From NCBI RefSeq assembly GCF_001457435.1, contig NZ_LN881717.1:1063339-1127338 (forward strand): a stretch of DNA of 64,000 bases. Reading direction: 5' to 3'. Positions 55,299 through 62,614 of the stretch are shown here, one piece after another. The stretch's first letter is position 1. The number at the start of each line of letters is the position of its first letter. Below the pieces are notes generated by a model. That model made no database searches. It worked only from the letters and a program-made list of their open reading frames with translations, and had not been told where the DNA came from. Source of the DNA: Actinobaculum massiliense (GTDB taxonomy: Bacteria; Actinomycetota; Actinomycetes; Actinomycetales; Actinomycetaceae). The translations under genes and the position numbers were made by a program.

Positions 55299-57057
55299 TC
55301 TGCTTTCCAATCTTTGTAGTTGTGGCCCGCGCGGCTTCGGCGCGCAGTTCGGTTTCGCTACGTAGTGCTGTTTCGCCGCGCGATGTGGTTTCGCTGCGTG
55401 GAGCTGTTTCTCCGCGATGTGCGGGACTCGGGATGAGCAAGGTGGTGCCGCGCGCACGGGCTCTGGCGCGCGCAGCGCTCTTCATGCGCGAATCGTCGCT
55501 AGTGCGCGATGTGTTGCTAGTGCGCGATGCAGATTCGGCACTTTTGGCGGCGTCGGAACCTTCTATATATTCTGCTCCCGCCGCGGCTTCCTGGCGCGCG
55601 GCCTTCCGGGCGCGCAATGCGCGGCCGAAAGCGGCCTTATCGCCAGTCCAGCAGTAGGTGCAAAGCTTCTTTCTATCGATACCAATTGCCTTGACGATTC
55701 CGTCGAGAGATTGAAACTCCAGCGAAGTGAAACCGAATCTTTCAGCGAGGCTGTGGCGAAGATTCTTGCCCCGCTCCGTATCCTTGTCCGCGTATTCGTC
55801 GATGTGCTTGAACCCGGGCTCGCCCTCAAATTCCATAATGATTCGGCGAGTAATCAGTTCTAGCTCGGAATTCGAAGCGGAGAAATTGAGGAATGGGCAC
55901 GAGTACATCATGGGCGGGCAGGCTGACCGCATGTGTACTTCCTTAGCACCATTGGCTTTGAGGAACTCTACGGTTTGGCGTAGCTGCGTGCCGCGTACGA
56001 TCGAATCGTCGACAAAAAGAATATTTTTGCCGTCGATGAGTTCTTTGACCGGTACCTGTTTCATCCGCGCGATCCGATTGCGGGAGCCCTGAAGATGAGG
56101 CATAAACGAGCGGGACCAGGTGGGGGTGTACTTGATGTAACAACGGGCGAACTTCACGCCACTTTGAAATGCGTATCCCATGGCGTGTGGTACCCCGGAA
56201 TCCGGCATGCCGCTGATGTAATCGAGCTTCGAGAACAGCTCGGGATCATTTTCTTCTTCCGCCATAATCTCGCCGTTGCGATTACGCATAATCTCGACGT
56301 TCACGCCTTCGTAAGTCGAGGTGGGATAGCCGTAGTAGTTCCACATGAACGAGCAGATTTGCATTTCTGTGCTCGGGGCGGCTAATTGCTCCATGCCCTC
56401 AGGGGTGATCTCGGAGATTTCATTGGGACCTAGCTCGCAAACATACTCGTAGCCGAGTTTTTCGAAAGCGAAAGATTCTAAGGCGAGCGCGTAACCGTCT
56501 TCATCCTGACCAATGATGATGGGAAGTCGCCCGAGTCTGTCACGGCCGGCGATGAGGCGACCGTCGTCGAGCATGAGGACGAGGCTACAGCTCCCTTCCA
56601 CGCGCTCTTGGGCGTAGCGAATGCCGGCGGTGAATGTGTCTTGCGTGTTAATTAATGCCGAAACTAATTCGGTGGGATTAATTCGGCTGGCGCTCTGGGT
56701 GTTGAAATGAATGCCGTGAGTTTCGAGAAGTTCGTCGCGGAGTTCGGAAAGGTTATTTATAACGCCGACGAAGGATATGGCGTATGTGCCCAAATGTGAG
56801 GAGATGATGAGCGGCGAGGGGGCGTCGTCGGCGATGCAGCCGATGCCGGAGGTGCCGTGAAACTCGGTGAGAAAATCGGAAAAGCGAGAGCGGAAAGAGT
56901 TTTTTTGAATGCTGTGGATTTCGCGGTTGTATCCCAGTTTTTTATCCCAAAGAGCCAGGCCGGCGCGGTAGTTTCCTAGATGGCTGTGGTAATCGGTACC
57001 GAAGAATACGTCTTCTTCGATCTGTCGGCGAGACGTGATTGCGAAAAAACCGCCCAA
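55291..57057 (-). CDS. purF: Amidophosphoribosyltransferase-like protein without N-terminal cysteine
   Basis: Expected to form phosphoribosylamine from PRPP (step 1). Start is TTG 57057, with GGAAGGG 6 bases upstream, giving MGGFFAITS, as in clostridial members; a GTG frame from 57096 adds 13 unmatched residues. The true PurF has Cys at position 1 after processing (CGVFG); here Gly/Phe stand in its place. The PRTase part is complete, with PRPP loop LFVDDSIVRGTQL and YIKYTPTWSRSF. The last 85 residues are low-complexity hexapeptide repeats (see findings). Confidence 0.82.
   Translation of the reverse strand: MGGFFAITSRRQIEEDVFFGTDYHSHLGNYRAGLALWDKKLGYNREIHSIQKNSFRSRFSDFLTEFHGTSGIGCIADDAPSPLIISSHLGTYAISFVGVINNLSELRDELLETHGIHFNTQSASRINPTELVSALINTQDTFTAGIRYAQERVEGSCSLVLMLDDGRLIAGRDRLGRLPIIIGQDEDGYALALESFAFEKLGYEYVCELGPNEISEITPEGMEQLAAPSTEMQICSFMWNYYGYPTSTYEGVNVEIMRNRNGEIMAEEENDPELFSKLDYISGMPDSGVPHAMGYAFQSGVKFARCYIKYTPTWSRSFMPHLQGSRNRIARMKQVPVKELIDGKNILFVDDSIVRGTQLRQTVEFLKANGAKEVHMRSACPPMMYSCPFLNFSASNSELELITRRIIMEFEGEPGFKHIDEYADKDTERGKNLRHSLAERFGFTSLEFQSLDGIVKAIGIDRKKLCTYCWTGDKAAFGRALRARKAARQEAAAGAEYIEGSDAAKSAESASRTSNTSRTSDDSRMKSAARARARARGTTLLIPSPAHRGETAPRSETTSRGETALRSETELRAEAARATTTKIGKQNA
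55352..55423. repeat. 18-bp tandem repeats in the purF 3' end
   Basis: Four 18-bp units start at 55352, 55370, 55388 and 55406 (GTTTCGCTRCGTAGTGCT-like). On the coding strand they give six-residue units RGETAP, RSETTS, RGETAL, RSETEL. A second set, TGCGCGATG..GCTAG, recurs at the same 18-bp step near 55498-55529. Confidence 0.8.
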
Positions 57058-57081
57058 TGCTAACCCTTCCGGTTTCGAAGT

Positions 57082-57134
57082 TCTCGGCAGGCCCACGCGG
57101 GCTCTCTGCGCACGCCCGGGTGAGCCTGCCGAGA
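57082..57134 (-). promoter_or_regulatory. Intercistronic hairpin between purC and purF
   Basis: TCTCGGCAGGC (57082-57092) and its exact complement GCCTGCCGAGA (57124-57134) lie between the purC stop and the purF TTG. No U-tract follows, so it is more likely an mRNA processing or stability element, or attenuation, than a full terminator. Confidence 0.55.
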
Positions 57135-57149
57135 GTTTCTTAGCTACGA

Positions 57150-57833
57150 CTAGAAGAAGAGCTTGTTCAGCTCGAGGGGCTCGACGTACTTGCCGTCGCG
57201 GTAGACGCGCATATTTCCGGCGGAAATTTCGTCGATAAGGATCACTTCGCCGTCGGCGTCGTAACCGAACTCGAACTTGATGTCGTACAGATCGAGGTCA
57301 CGCTTACGCATTTCTTCCGCGACGACGGCGGTGATTTCTTGCGTCGCCACCTTGGTCGCCTCGTACTGTTCGGGGCTCATAACGCCCAAATCAACGAGGG
57401 CATCCTTGGTCACGAGCGGATCGCCCTTTTCGTCGTTCTTGAAGGTCATCTCCACGTAGGCGGGAAGATCCTGGCCGAGCTCACAGTATTCGCTGTAGCG
57501 ACGGTAGAACGAGCCGACGGCCTTGTAACGGCAGATAACCTCGAGGCCCTTGCCGAACACGGTGCAGGGAAGAACTTCCATCGTGTTGTTCTCAGGATCG
57601 GAAGAAACCCAGTGGGTCTTGATGCCCTTTTCCTTGAGAATTTCGAAGAAATAGGTGGTCATCTTGAGGTTGATCGCGCCGATTCCATTGATAGAAAGGC
57701 CAACCTGGTTCTCGCCCGGATCGAACTTTCCGTCCTTGCCGGTGACGTCATCCTTGAACTTGAGGGCGTAGTTGCCGTTCTCCAGCGCGAAAACGTCCTT
57801 GGTCTTTCCTTTGTAAACGAGCTTGTTTTCCAT
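57150..57833 (-). CDS. purC: Phosphoribosylaminoimidazole-succinocarboxamide synthase
   Basis: Joins aspartate to CAIR (step 7). The 227-residue protein has [42 protein letters not shown] and [12 protein letters not shown]. Size and motifs are those of the short bacterial SAICAR synthase. Confidence 0.95.
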   Translation of the reverse strand: MENKLVYKGKTKDVFALENGNYALKFKDDVTGKDGKFDPGENQVGLSINGIGAINLKMTTYFFEILKEKGIKTHWVSSDPENNTMEVLPCTVFGKGLEVICRYKAVGSFYRRYSEYCELGQDLPAYVEMTFKNDEKGDPLVTKDALVDLGVMSPEQYEATKVATQEITAVVAEEMRKRDLDLYDIKFEFGYDADGEVILIDEISAGNMRVYRDGKYVEPLELNKLFF

Positions 57834-57890
57834 CTTTAATCCTTCGTGGTTGTGCTACTTGTTTGCTGTTTGCGAGGGCGGTTCTCTGGG

Positions 57891-58391
57891 CTATTTTTCG
57901 GAGGAATACTGCGCGGAGATTTGGGCGTTCTTTGCCAGAATTGCCTGAGTACTCTCCTCGCGCTGCGCCGCTAATTTTTGGGCGAGTTCGTCATCCGAGA
58001 CTGCGAGGATCTCGCAAGCGAGAATGGCGGCGTTCTTAGCGCCGTCGATCCCAACGGTGGCAACGGGAATTCCCGGAGGCATCATTACGGTGGCGAGCAG
58101 GGCATCCATTCCGTCGAGAGCCTTTGATTTGCAAGGGATGCCGATGACGGGAAGCGTGGTATTAGCGGCGAGCACACCGGCCAGGTGAGCGGCCATGCCA
58201 GCCGCCCCGATAATTACGCCATATCCGTCGTTTTTCGCGTTACGTGCGAAAGCGATAGCCGCATCGGGAGTGCGGTGCGCGGAGTACACGTTGACCGTGA
58301 AGTCAGCACCTATTTCCCGAAGATAATTGATTGCTTTTTCTAGAGTGGGCAGATCTGAATCCGACCCCATTACGATGCCGATTTTTTTCAC
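57891..58391 (-). CDS. purE: N5-CAIR mutase / AIR carboxylase PurE
   Basis: Makes CAIR (step 6). The 166-residue protein has the catalytic [15 protein letters not shown] and [12 protein letters not shown] motifs. The later segment [22 protein letters not shown], then DGAKNAA, differs from the usual LSIVQMPxGVPVAT of class I. purK is not adjacent, so it may use CO2 or bicarbonate directly. First gene of the operon. Confidence 0.92.
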   Translation of the reverse strand: MKKIGIVMGSDSDLPTLEKAINYLREIGADFTVNVYSAHRTPDAAIAFARNAKNDGYGVIIGAAGMAAHLAGVLAANTTLPVIGIPCKSKALDGMDALLATVMMPPGIPVATVGIDGAKNAAILACEILAVSDDELAQKLAAQREESTQAILAKNAQISAQYSSEK

Positions 58392-58904
58392 GGATCCTCA
58401 GCTTTTCCAAATAGAGAGGGCGGGTGGCGTCACTGCGATGGCACCCGGACGAATACTCGATTGCTACTTTGGTTTTTTGCTGCCAGTTCGGTTTAAACCC
58501 CCAGTCGCCAGAGTTTGATTTACGGGCTTAATCTAGCAACGGGGTTTCCTGCTGTCCACGCAAAACGGCCCAAGGTCCATATAGCGATACAAAAATTCGC
58601 TGAAAAGTCCATTATGTGGAAAAACGGGATAAAGGCGGGAATTTAGAAAGGTGATATTTTTAGGGTTTTACCAAGGGTTTTAGTGATTCTTGAAACCGTT
58701 TTGATTGTTAGCACACAGTTGTCTCTCTCCCGCCTTCCCCGCGGCGATGATTCCGCGTTTTTGCACTGGCTTCCCGTGTGTCCGCCTCGTCGGCCGCACG
58801 CTAAGTGCCCGCTTGCCCGCCTTCTCCGAGGCGACAATTCCGTGCTTTGTGAAAGCTCGTCCCTGAAAGTGGTGGAAGGTTATTTTGGCCGGATAGTCTG
58901 AGGT
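58392..58904. promoter_or_regulatory. Leader/promoter region of the purine operon
   Basis: A 513-bp gap between the divergent purE and GNAT genes. A likely minus-strand promoter is TGGACA - 17 bp - TAGATT (complement of 58530-58558). Downstream in the leader is GTTCGGTTTA (58486-58495), the complement of TAAACCGAAC, which fits the core of the Bacillus PurR box (WWWCCGAAC). Two diverged dispersed-repeat units occupy 58745-58757 and 58832-58844. No riboswitch fold was recognised. Confidence 0.5.
58745..58844. repeat. Two longer dispersed-repeat copies upstream of the GNAT gene
   Basis: CGATGATTCCGCG (58745-58757) and CGACAATTCCGTG (58832-58844). Both are preceded by GCCTTCYCCGMGG and followed by a T-rich tract with GC, so the repeat unit here is about 30 bp. 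Confidence 0.7.
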
Positions 58905-59570
58905 GTGGTGAAATCAAGGCAACAACCAATTGAACCCCGGCACGTAGTTGTTCGGCGGGTTCGGCATAGCGACATTCCTGTGTGGCAAGAGTTGTCCATC
59001 GCAACCTTCAGCGAAACCTTCGGACATTTGTACGCAGAATCTGATCTCGAAAACTTCTTGCGCGAGACGTATTCCCGTGAGGCCTTGGAAGCAATCATCA
59101 ACGACGATTCCTGCGCGGTGTGGTTAGCTTTTTCGCCCCGGGCAGACGCTGCGGCGGCGACGGCATCGGTGGCAAAAAACGCGGAACCATCGCCAGGGGT
59201 TACCTATACCGGTGGCGAGGTTAAAAGCGCGGAACCATCGCGCGGCGGGGAAGGTGAGGCGATCGCCTATGTGGTGGCAGCGCCCTGCGCTTTACCGCAT
59301 CCGGAAGCGAGCGCCGACGACGGCGAGGTGCGGCGTCTTTATGTGCGGCAGGGATATCAGGATTGGGGTCTGGGCTCGCGCTTGATAACGCTGGCCCTAG
59401 AGTGGCTTTTGGCGAAGAATCCGCGGCAGTTGTGGCTCGGTGTGTGGTCAGAAAATTACGGGGCACAGAGATTTTACGAGCGATTCGGCTTCTCCTATGC
59501 GGGCGAATATGGCTTTAAGGTGGGCGAGCATCGTGACCGTGAGTTTATGTATCGGCGCAAAATTAGGTGA
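58905..59570 (+). CDS. GNAT family N-acetyltransferase
   Basis: A 221-residue acyl-CoA-dependent acetyltransferase. N-terminal VVVRRVRHSDIPVWQELSIA and SEDLENFLRETYS, the core VRRLYVRQGYQDWGLGSRLI, whose RLYVxxxYQxxGxGxxL acyl-CoA loop is typical, and GVWSENYGAQRFYERFGF. A hydrophilic insert (about 70-125) is encoded by two dispersed-repeat copies 48 bp apart (59180 and 59228), reading NAEPSPG and SAEPSRG. Substrate unknown. Start GTG 58905. Confidence 0.87.
   Translation: MVKSRQQPIEPRHVVVRRVRHSDIPVWQELSIATFSETFGHLYAESDLENFLRETYSREALEAIINDDSCAVWLAFSPRADAAAATASVAKNAEPSPGVTYTGGEVKSAEPSRGGEGEAIAYVVAAPCALPHPEASADDGEVRRLYVRQGYQDWGLGSRLITLALEWLLAKNPRQLWLGVWSENYGAQRFYERFGFSYAGEYGFKVGEHRDREFMYRRKIR
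59180..59240. repeat. Two dispersed-repeat copies inside the GNAT gene
   Basis: CGCGGAACCATCG twice, at 59180-59192 and 59228-59240, exactly 48 bp (2 x 24) apart, in frame, encoding AEPS. Confidence 0.85.
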
Positions 59571-59603
59571 GATTACTCCGGTAAAATCCGCGCGCGCAAA
59601 TAT

Positions 59604-59616
59604 CGCGGAATCTTCT
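59604..59616. repeat. Variant repeat copy in the convergent gap
   Basis: CGCGGAATCTTCT lies between the convergent GNAT and oxidoreductase genes and has the same ATC to TTC change as the copy at 44906. Confidence 0.5.
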
Positions 59617-59635
59617 CTCGGGAATCGTGGTGAAG

Positions 59636-60286
59636 CTACTTAGTGAGCTTTTTCCAATCGGCTAGTTCAAGGCGCGCGCCAAAGGCGGGCCCGTTTGGCT
59701 CGATTATTTGCGCCCGAGCGCTGGGTAGCAGATACGGGTCGAAGCCTATCGAGTCGATGAATTCGCCAACGATTTTTTGCGCAGCGGGATCATCGCTCAC
59801 AACTCCGAGGGCGCGGCGCCCGGGCTCTCCTGCTTGCCGCGCCTCTGCCGTGAGTTCCGTATAAGCCGCGTGGTTGAGGGTTTTCACAACGCGCAGGTTT
59901 GGGTACGTAGTCGCAATTGGCGAGAAACCCTGCGGGTTCGCCTTGCTTTCCATTGGTTCCGAAGAATCCGCGGAATTATCGAGGGCGGGGGAGGTATAGG
60001 TCGTTTCCCATGCGTTCGTCGCATCGACGATGATTCCGCGAGTTTTATCGAGGTCTAAATCTGCAAGGGCCGACTGTGGAACGGCGAGAATGATGATGTC
60101 CGCGATCTGTTTCATTTCCTCAAGCGGCAACGTGCTTGAGTCCGGAAGCATGACGGAAATGGTGAGTTCACGAATTGAATCCTCGGGTCGGGAGAGCAAG
60201 AAAAGTTCGTGGCCCGCGTTCGCCACTAATCGCCCGATTGCGGTGCCAAGTTTCCCCACTCCGATGATTCCGACTTTTTTAGTCAC
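59636..60286 (-). CDS. NADPH-dependent F420 reductase-like oxidoreductase
   Basis: The 216-residue protein has the Rossmann start VGIIGVGKLGTAIGRLVANA, ADIIILAVPQSAL and, after an insert, VVKTLNHAAY, as in NADP-binding F420 oxidoreductases and related proteins. Actual F420 use is unproven. The insert SPALDNSADSSEPMES (about 103-118) contains a repeat copy encoding DNSA (59969-59981) and a second copy lies at 60028-60040. It is divergent from the flavin-dependent gene. Confidence 0.8.
   Translation of the reverse strand: MTKKVGIIGVGKLGTAIGRLVANAGHELFLLSRPEDSIRELTISVMLPDSSTLPLEEMKQIADIIILAVPQSALADLDLDKTRGIIVDATNAWETTYTSPALDNSADSSEPMESKANPQGFSPIATTYPNLRVVKTLNHAAYTELTAEARQAGEPGRRALGVVSDDPAAQKIVGEFIDSIGFDPYLLPSARAQIIEPNGPAFGARLELADWKKLTK
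59969..60040. repeat. Two dispersed-repeat copies inside the oxidoreductase gene
   Basis: CGCGGAATTATCG (59969-59981) and CGATGATTCCGCG (60028-60040), facing in opposite directions. Confidence 0.75.
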
Positions 60287-60413
60287 GGCTAGACGCTAAC
60301 ACCTCTAGATTAGTAGTACAATATTCAACTAAAATTAGGTAGGGTTTTGGCGATACGAGCTTCGGCGTCGTTACAAAAAGACGGAAACTTTGAAAAGTGC
60401 TGGGATGCGGAAA

Positions 60414-60426
60414 CGCGGAACTATCG
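60414..60426. repeat. Dispersed repeat copy upstream of the LLM gene
   Basis: CGCGGAACTATCG, 36 bp before the start of the flavin-dependent oxidoreductase gene, where it lies inside its 5' untranslated region. Confidence 0.7.
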
Positions 60427-60461
60427 GGTCTGTCGGAGATCCGGCACGGAGGGAAAACGAT

Positions 60462-61505
60462 ATGGAAAAGTACCACTTCGGAATTGATACTTTCGGCGAC
60501 GTTACCGCCGACTCAAATGGCGCACCCCTCCATCAGGCCCAAGTTATTCGCAATGTTGTGGAAGAAGCGGTGCTCGCCGATTCTCTCGGCATTGATAGTT
60601 GGAACTTGGGCGAGCACCATCGCGATGATTACGCGATTTCTGCGCCGGATGTTGTGCTGGCTGCGATCTCTCAACGCACGGAAAACATCAAGCTTTCAAC
60701 GGCGGTGACAGTTTTGAGTTCCGATGACCCGGTGCGTGTAGCCGAACGGTTCGCTACTCTCGACGCGCTTTCCCGCGGCCGAGCCGAAATCATCGTTGGG
60801 CGCGGGTCGTTTACTGAATCCTTCCCACTTTATGGCTATGACCTCGCCGATTATGAGGCGCTTTTCAATGAAAAGCTCGCCATGCTCGTGGAAATTCTGC
60901 GATCGAATGGTGAAGCGGTGAGTTGGAAGGGTGGGCAACACACTCAGTCCCTGAATAAGACGTCGATCTATCCGCCCTTCGAAGGTGACGTGATGAAGAT
61001 GTGGGTGGCGGTGGGCGGCAGCCCTGAATCGGTGGTGCGCGCCGCGCATTATCGGCTCCCGCTGATGCTTGCGATTATCGGTGGCCCGACCAAGAGATTC
61101 GCGCCATTTGCCGAGCTTTATCGCAAGGCGTGGCGCCAGTTCGAAAACGCGGAAACACCGGAAATCGGGTATCACTCCTACGGGTACGTCGCGGAAAGCG
61201 ATGAGCAGGCCATCGACGAGTTCAAGGGCTATTACATTGAGGTGAATTCGCGACTTGGCCGCGAGCGGGGCTGGCGACCCCCGTCTGATGAGGCCTTCGC
61301 TTACGAGGTAAAACACGGGGCGATGGCTGTTGGCTCTCCGGAAACGGTTGCGCGGAAAATTGCGCAGGGCATTCGTGATCTTGGCGCGAACCGATATGAC
61401 TTGAAGATCTCGTATGGTCGGCAAGCCCACGAACTCAACCTCAAGTCGATTCGGCTGTACGGCGAAAAAGTGATTCCGCTCGTGCGGGAAATGTTGGCGG
61501 AGTAA
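60462..61505 (+). CDS. LLM class flavin-dependent oxidoreductase
   Basis: A luciferase-like monooxygenase of 347 residues from ATG 60462 (GGAGGG upstream). It has the (beta/alpha)8 start KYHFGIDTFGDVTADSNG, LGIDSWNLGEHHRDDYA, IKLSTAVTVLSSDDPVRVAE and GRAEIIVGRGSFTESFPLYG. Such enzymes use FMN or F420; the substrate is not predictable. The divergent oxidoreductase may supply reduced cofactor. Confidence 0.88.
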   Translation: MEKYHFGIDTFGDVTADSNGAPLHQAQVIRNVVEEAVLADSLGIDSWNLGEHHRDDYAISAPDVVLAAISQRTENIKLSTAVTVLSSDDPVRVAERFATLDALSRGRAEIIVGRGSFTESFPLYGYDLADYEALFNEKLAMLVEILRSNGEAVSWKGGQHTQSLNKTSIYPPFEGDVMKMWVAVGGSPESVVRAAHYRLPLMLAIIGGPTKRFAPFAELYRKAWRQFENAETPEIGYHSYGYVAESDEQAIDEFKGYYIEVNSRLGRERGWRPPSDEAFAYEVKHGAMAVGSPETVARKIAQGIRDLGANRYDLKISYGRQAHELNLKSIRLYGEKVIPLVREMLAE

Positions 61506-61636
61506 TCGCCAGCAACGAGGGAGACGTCGTTGGAGCCGATATTTTGGGCTGGGTTGGCGACGCACATCGGTAATGAATAAGGGCGACCTTTTGGCTTCCT
61601 GACGCTAGTTAGTGGAGCCTTGCCTGCCTGGAGATC

Positions 61637-62362
61637 TTGCCCGAGGCCGTGCAGAGTTGGGGTATGGGGACAGGTGTCGATAACCAACTGCGTTGTGCAG
61701 GGTGCGGAATCCTTGGGTACCTTCAAAGGTCGACGACGGCGCACGTGCGCGCCCACGTGCACACACGCGGGCATCTCCTTCGCGATAATTCCGCGAGAGT
61801 TGCAGGCGATAATTCCGCGAAAACTGAGGCGTTAGACCACGAGGGAGTAAATCGCCTGCGGGCCGGTGTGCTTGGCGCAAATGACGGAATTGTTTCGACC
61901 GCTGCCGTTGTCCTGGGAGTGGCTGGAGCATCTTCATCCTCTGGAGCTATTGCCATTGCTGGATTTGCCGCATTGATTGGCGGCGCGATTTCGATGGCTC
62001 TTGGCGAGTATGTCTCCGTTGCAAGTCAGCGAGATTCAGAGCGTGCAGCGCTCAGGCGTGAGGGAAAAACTGTCCAAAATAGGGAGCTTGTTTCACCGCT
62101 GGGAGCTGCCTTGGCGTCGTTCTTTTCGTTCATTGTTGGCGCTCTCGTTCCTCTTTTGGCGGTCATAGTTCCTCCAGTTGAATTGCGTATTCCCATCGCC
62201 TTTGCCGCCACTCTGATCGCGCTCGCGACCACTGGATATGTTTCCGCGCGTATTGGAGGTTCGCGTCCTTTTCGACCAACTTTCCGGGTAACTCTCGGAG
62301 GATTCCTGGGTCTGGGCGCGACTTTTCTTATCGGATATCTCTTTGGTGTGATCGTTGCTTAG
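61637..62362 (+). CDS. VIT1/CCC1 family transporter
   Basis: Likely an iron or manganese transporter. The core starts at about residue 70: GVNRLRAGVLGANDGIVSTA, SSSSGAIAIAGFAALIGGAI, SMALGEYVSVASQRDSERA, then three C-terminal helices (within about 148-241). The N-terminal 65 residues are unusual, with DNSARVAGDNSAK from two repeat copies at 61783 and 61807, 24 bp apart, and no clear start signal; translation may begin later, close to 61840. Confidence 0.82.
   Translation: MPEAVQSWGMGTGVDNQLRCAGCGILGYLQRSTTAHVRAHVHTRGHLLRDNSARVAGDNSAKTEALDHEGVNRLRAGVLGANDGIVSTAAVVLGVAGASSSSGAIAIAGFAALIGGAISMALGEYVSVASQRDSERAALRREGKTVQNRELVSPLGAALASFFSFIVGALVPLLAVIVPPVELRIPIAFAATLIALATTGYVSARIGGSRPFRPTFRVTLGGFLGLGATFLIGYLFGVIVA
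61783..61819. repeat. Two dispersed-repeat copies at the VIT gene start
   Basis: CGATAATTCCGCG at 61783-61795 and 61807-61819, exactly 24 bp apart. Confidence 0.85.
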
Positions 62363-62373
62363 CAGTTGGGCTG

Positions 62374-62514
62374 GACGAAATTATCGGGACTTGAGCTAAA
62401 GCGCGGAACTATCGCGCGCAAAATGCGCGGAATCATCGTTCGCACAAATCTCGGAATGATCGAACACGTAGAAAGCGCGGAATTATCGCATGAGTAGAAA
62501 GCTCGGAATTATCG
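62374..62514. repeat. Five-unit array of the dispersed repeat
   Basis: Units start at 62402 (CGCGGAACTATCG), 62426 (CGCGGAATCATCG), 62450 (CTCGGAATGATCG), 62476 (CGCGGAATTATCG) and 62502 (CTCGGAATTATCG), at steps of 24, 24, 26 and 26 bp. A partial sixth, GAAATTATCG, precedes them. Between units lie variable 11- to 13-base segments with AAA before each core. It fills the gap between the convergent VIT and membrane-protein genes. It has too short a unit for CRISPR. Confidence 0.85.
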
Positions 62515-62527
62515 TGTGGGGGTAAAA

Positions 62528-62561
62528 AGCGGGTGGGAGCGCTTTTGCGCTCCCACCCGCT
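62528..62561. terminator. Strong bidirectional terminator
   Basis: AGCGGGTGGGAGCGC, loop TTTT, GCGCTCCCACCCGCT: a perfect 15-bp stem. On the minus strand it is followed by CTTTTTA, a good U-tract, so it mainly ends the membrane-protein gene transcript. Confidence 0.9.
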
Positions 62562-62614
62562 GGTGGTATTTAGTTCGTTACCGAGGATATGAGCCGGCGA
62601 TGCCGTGCTCGGCG

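Noticed and set aside
58392-58640. Guanine or PRPP riboswitch upstream of purE
   Set aside because: I could not find the conserved core words or a pairing pattern of the purine or ykkC riboswitch classes in the minus-strand leader.
61142-61160. Further dispersed-repeat copy (CGCGGAAACACCGG) in the LLM gene
   Set aside because: Too many mismatches and it falls in a coding stretch where these codons are plausible by themselves.
62374-62514. CRISPR array
   Set aside because: The conserved unit is 13 bp with spacers of 11-13 bp, units are degenerate, and no cas gene is near.
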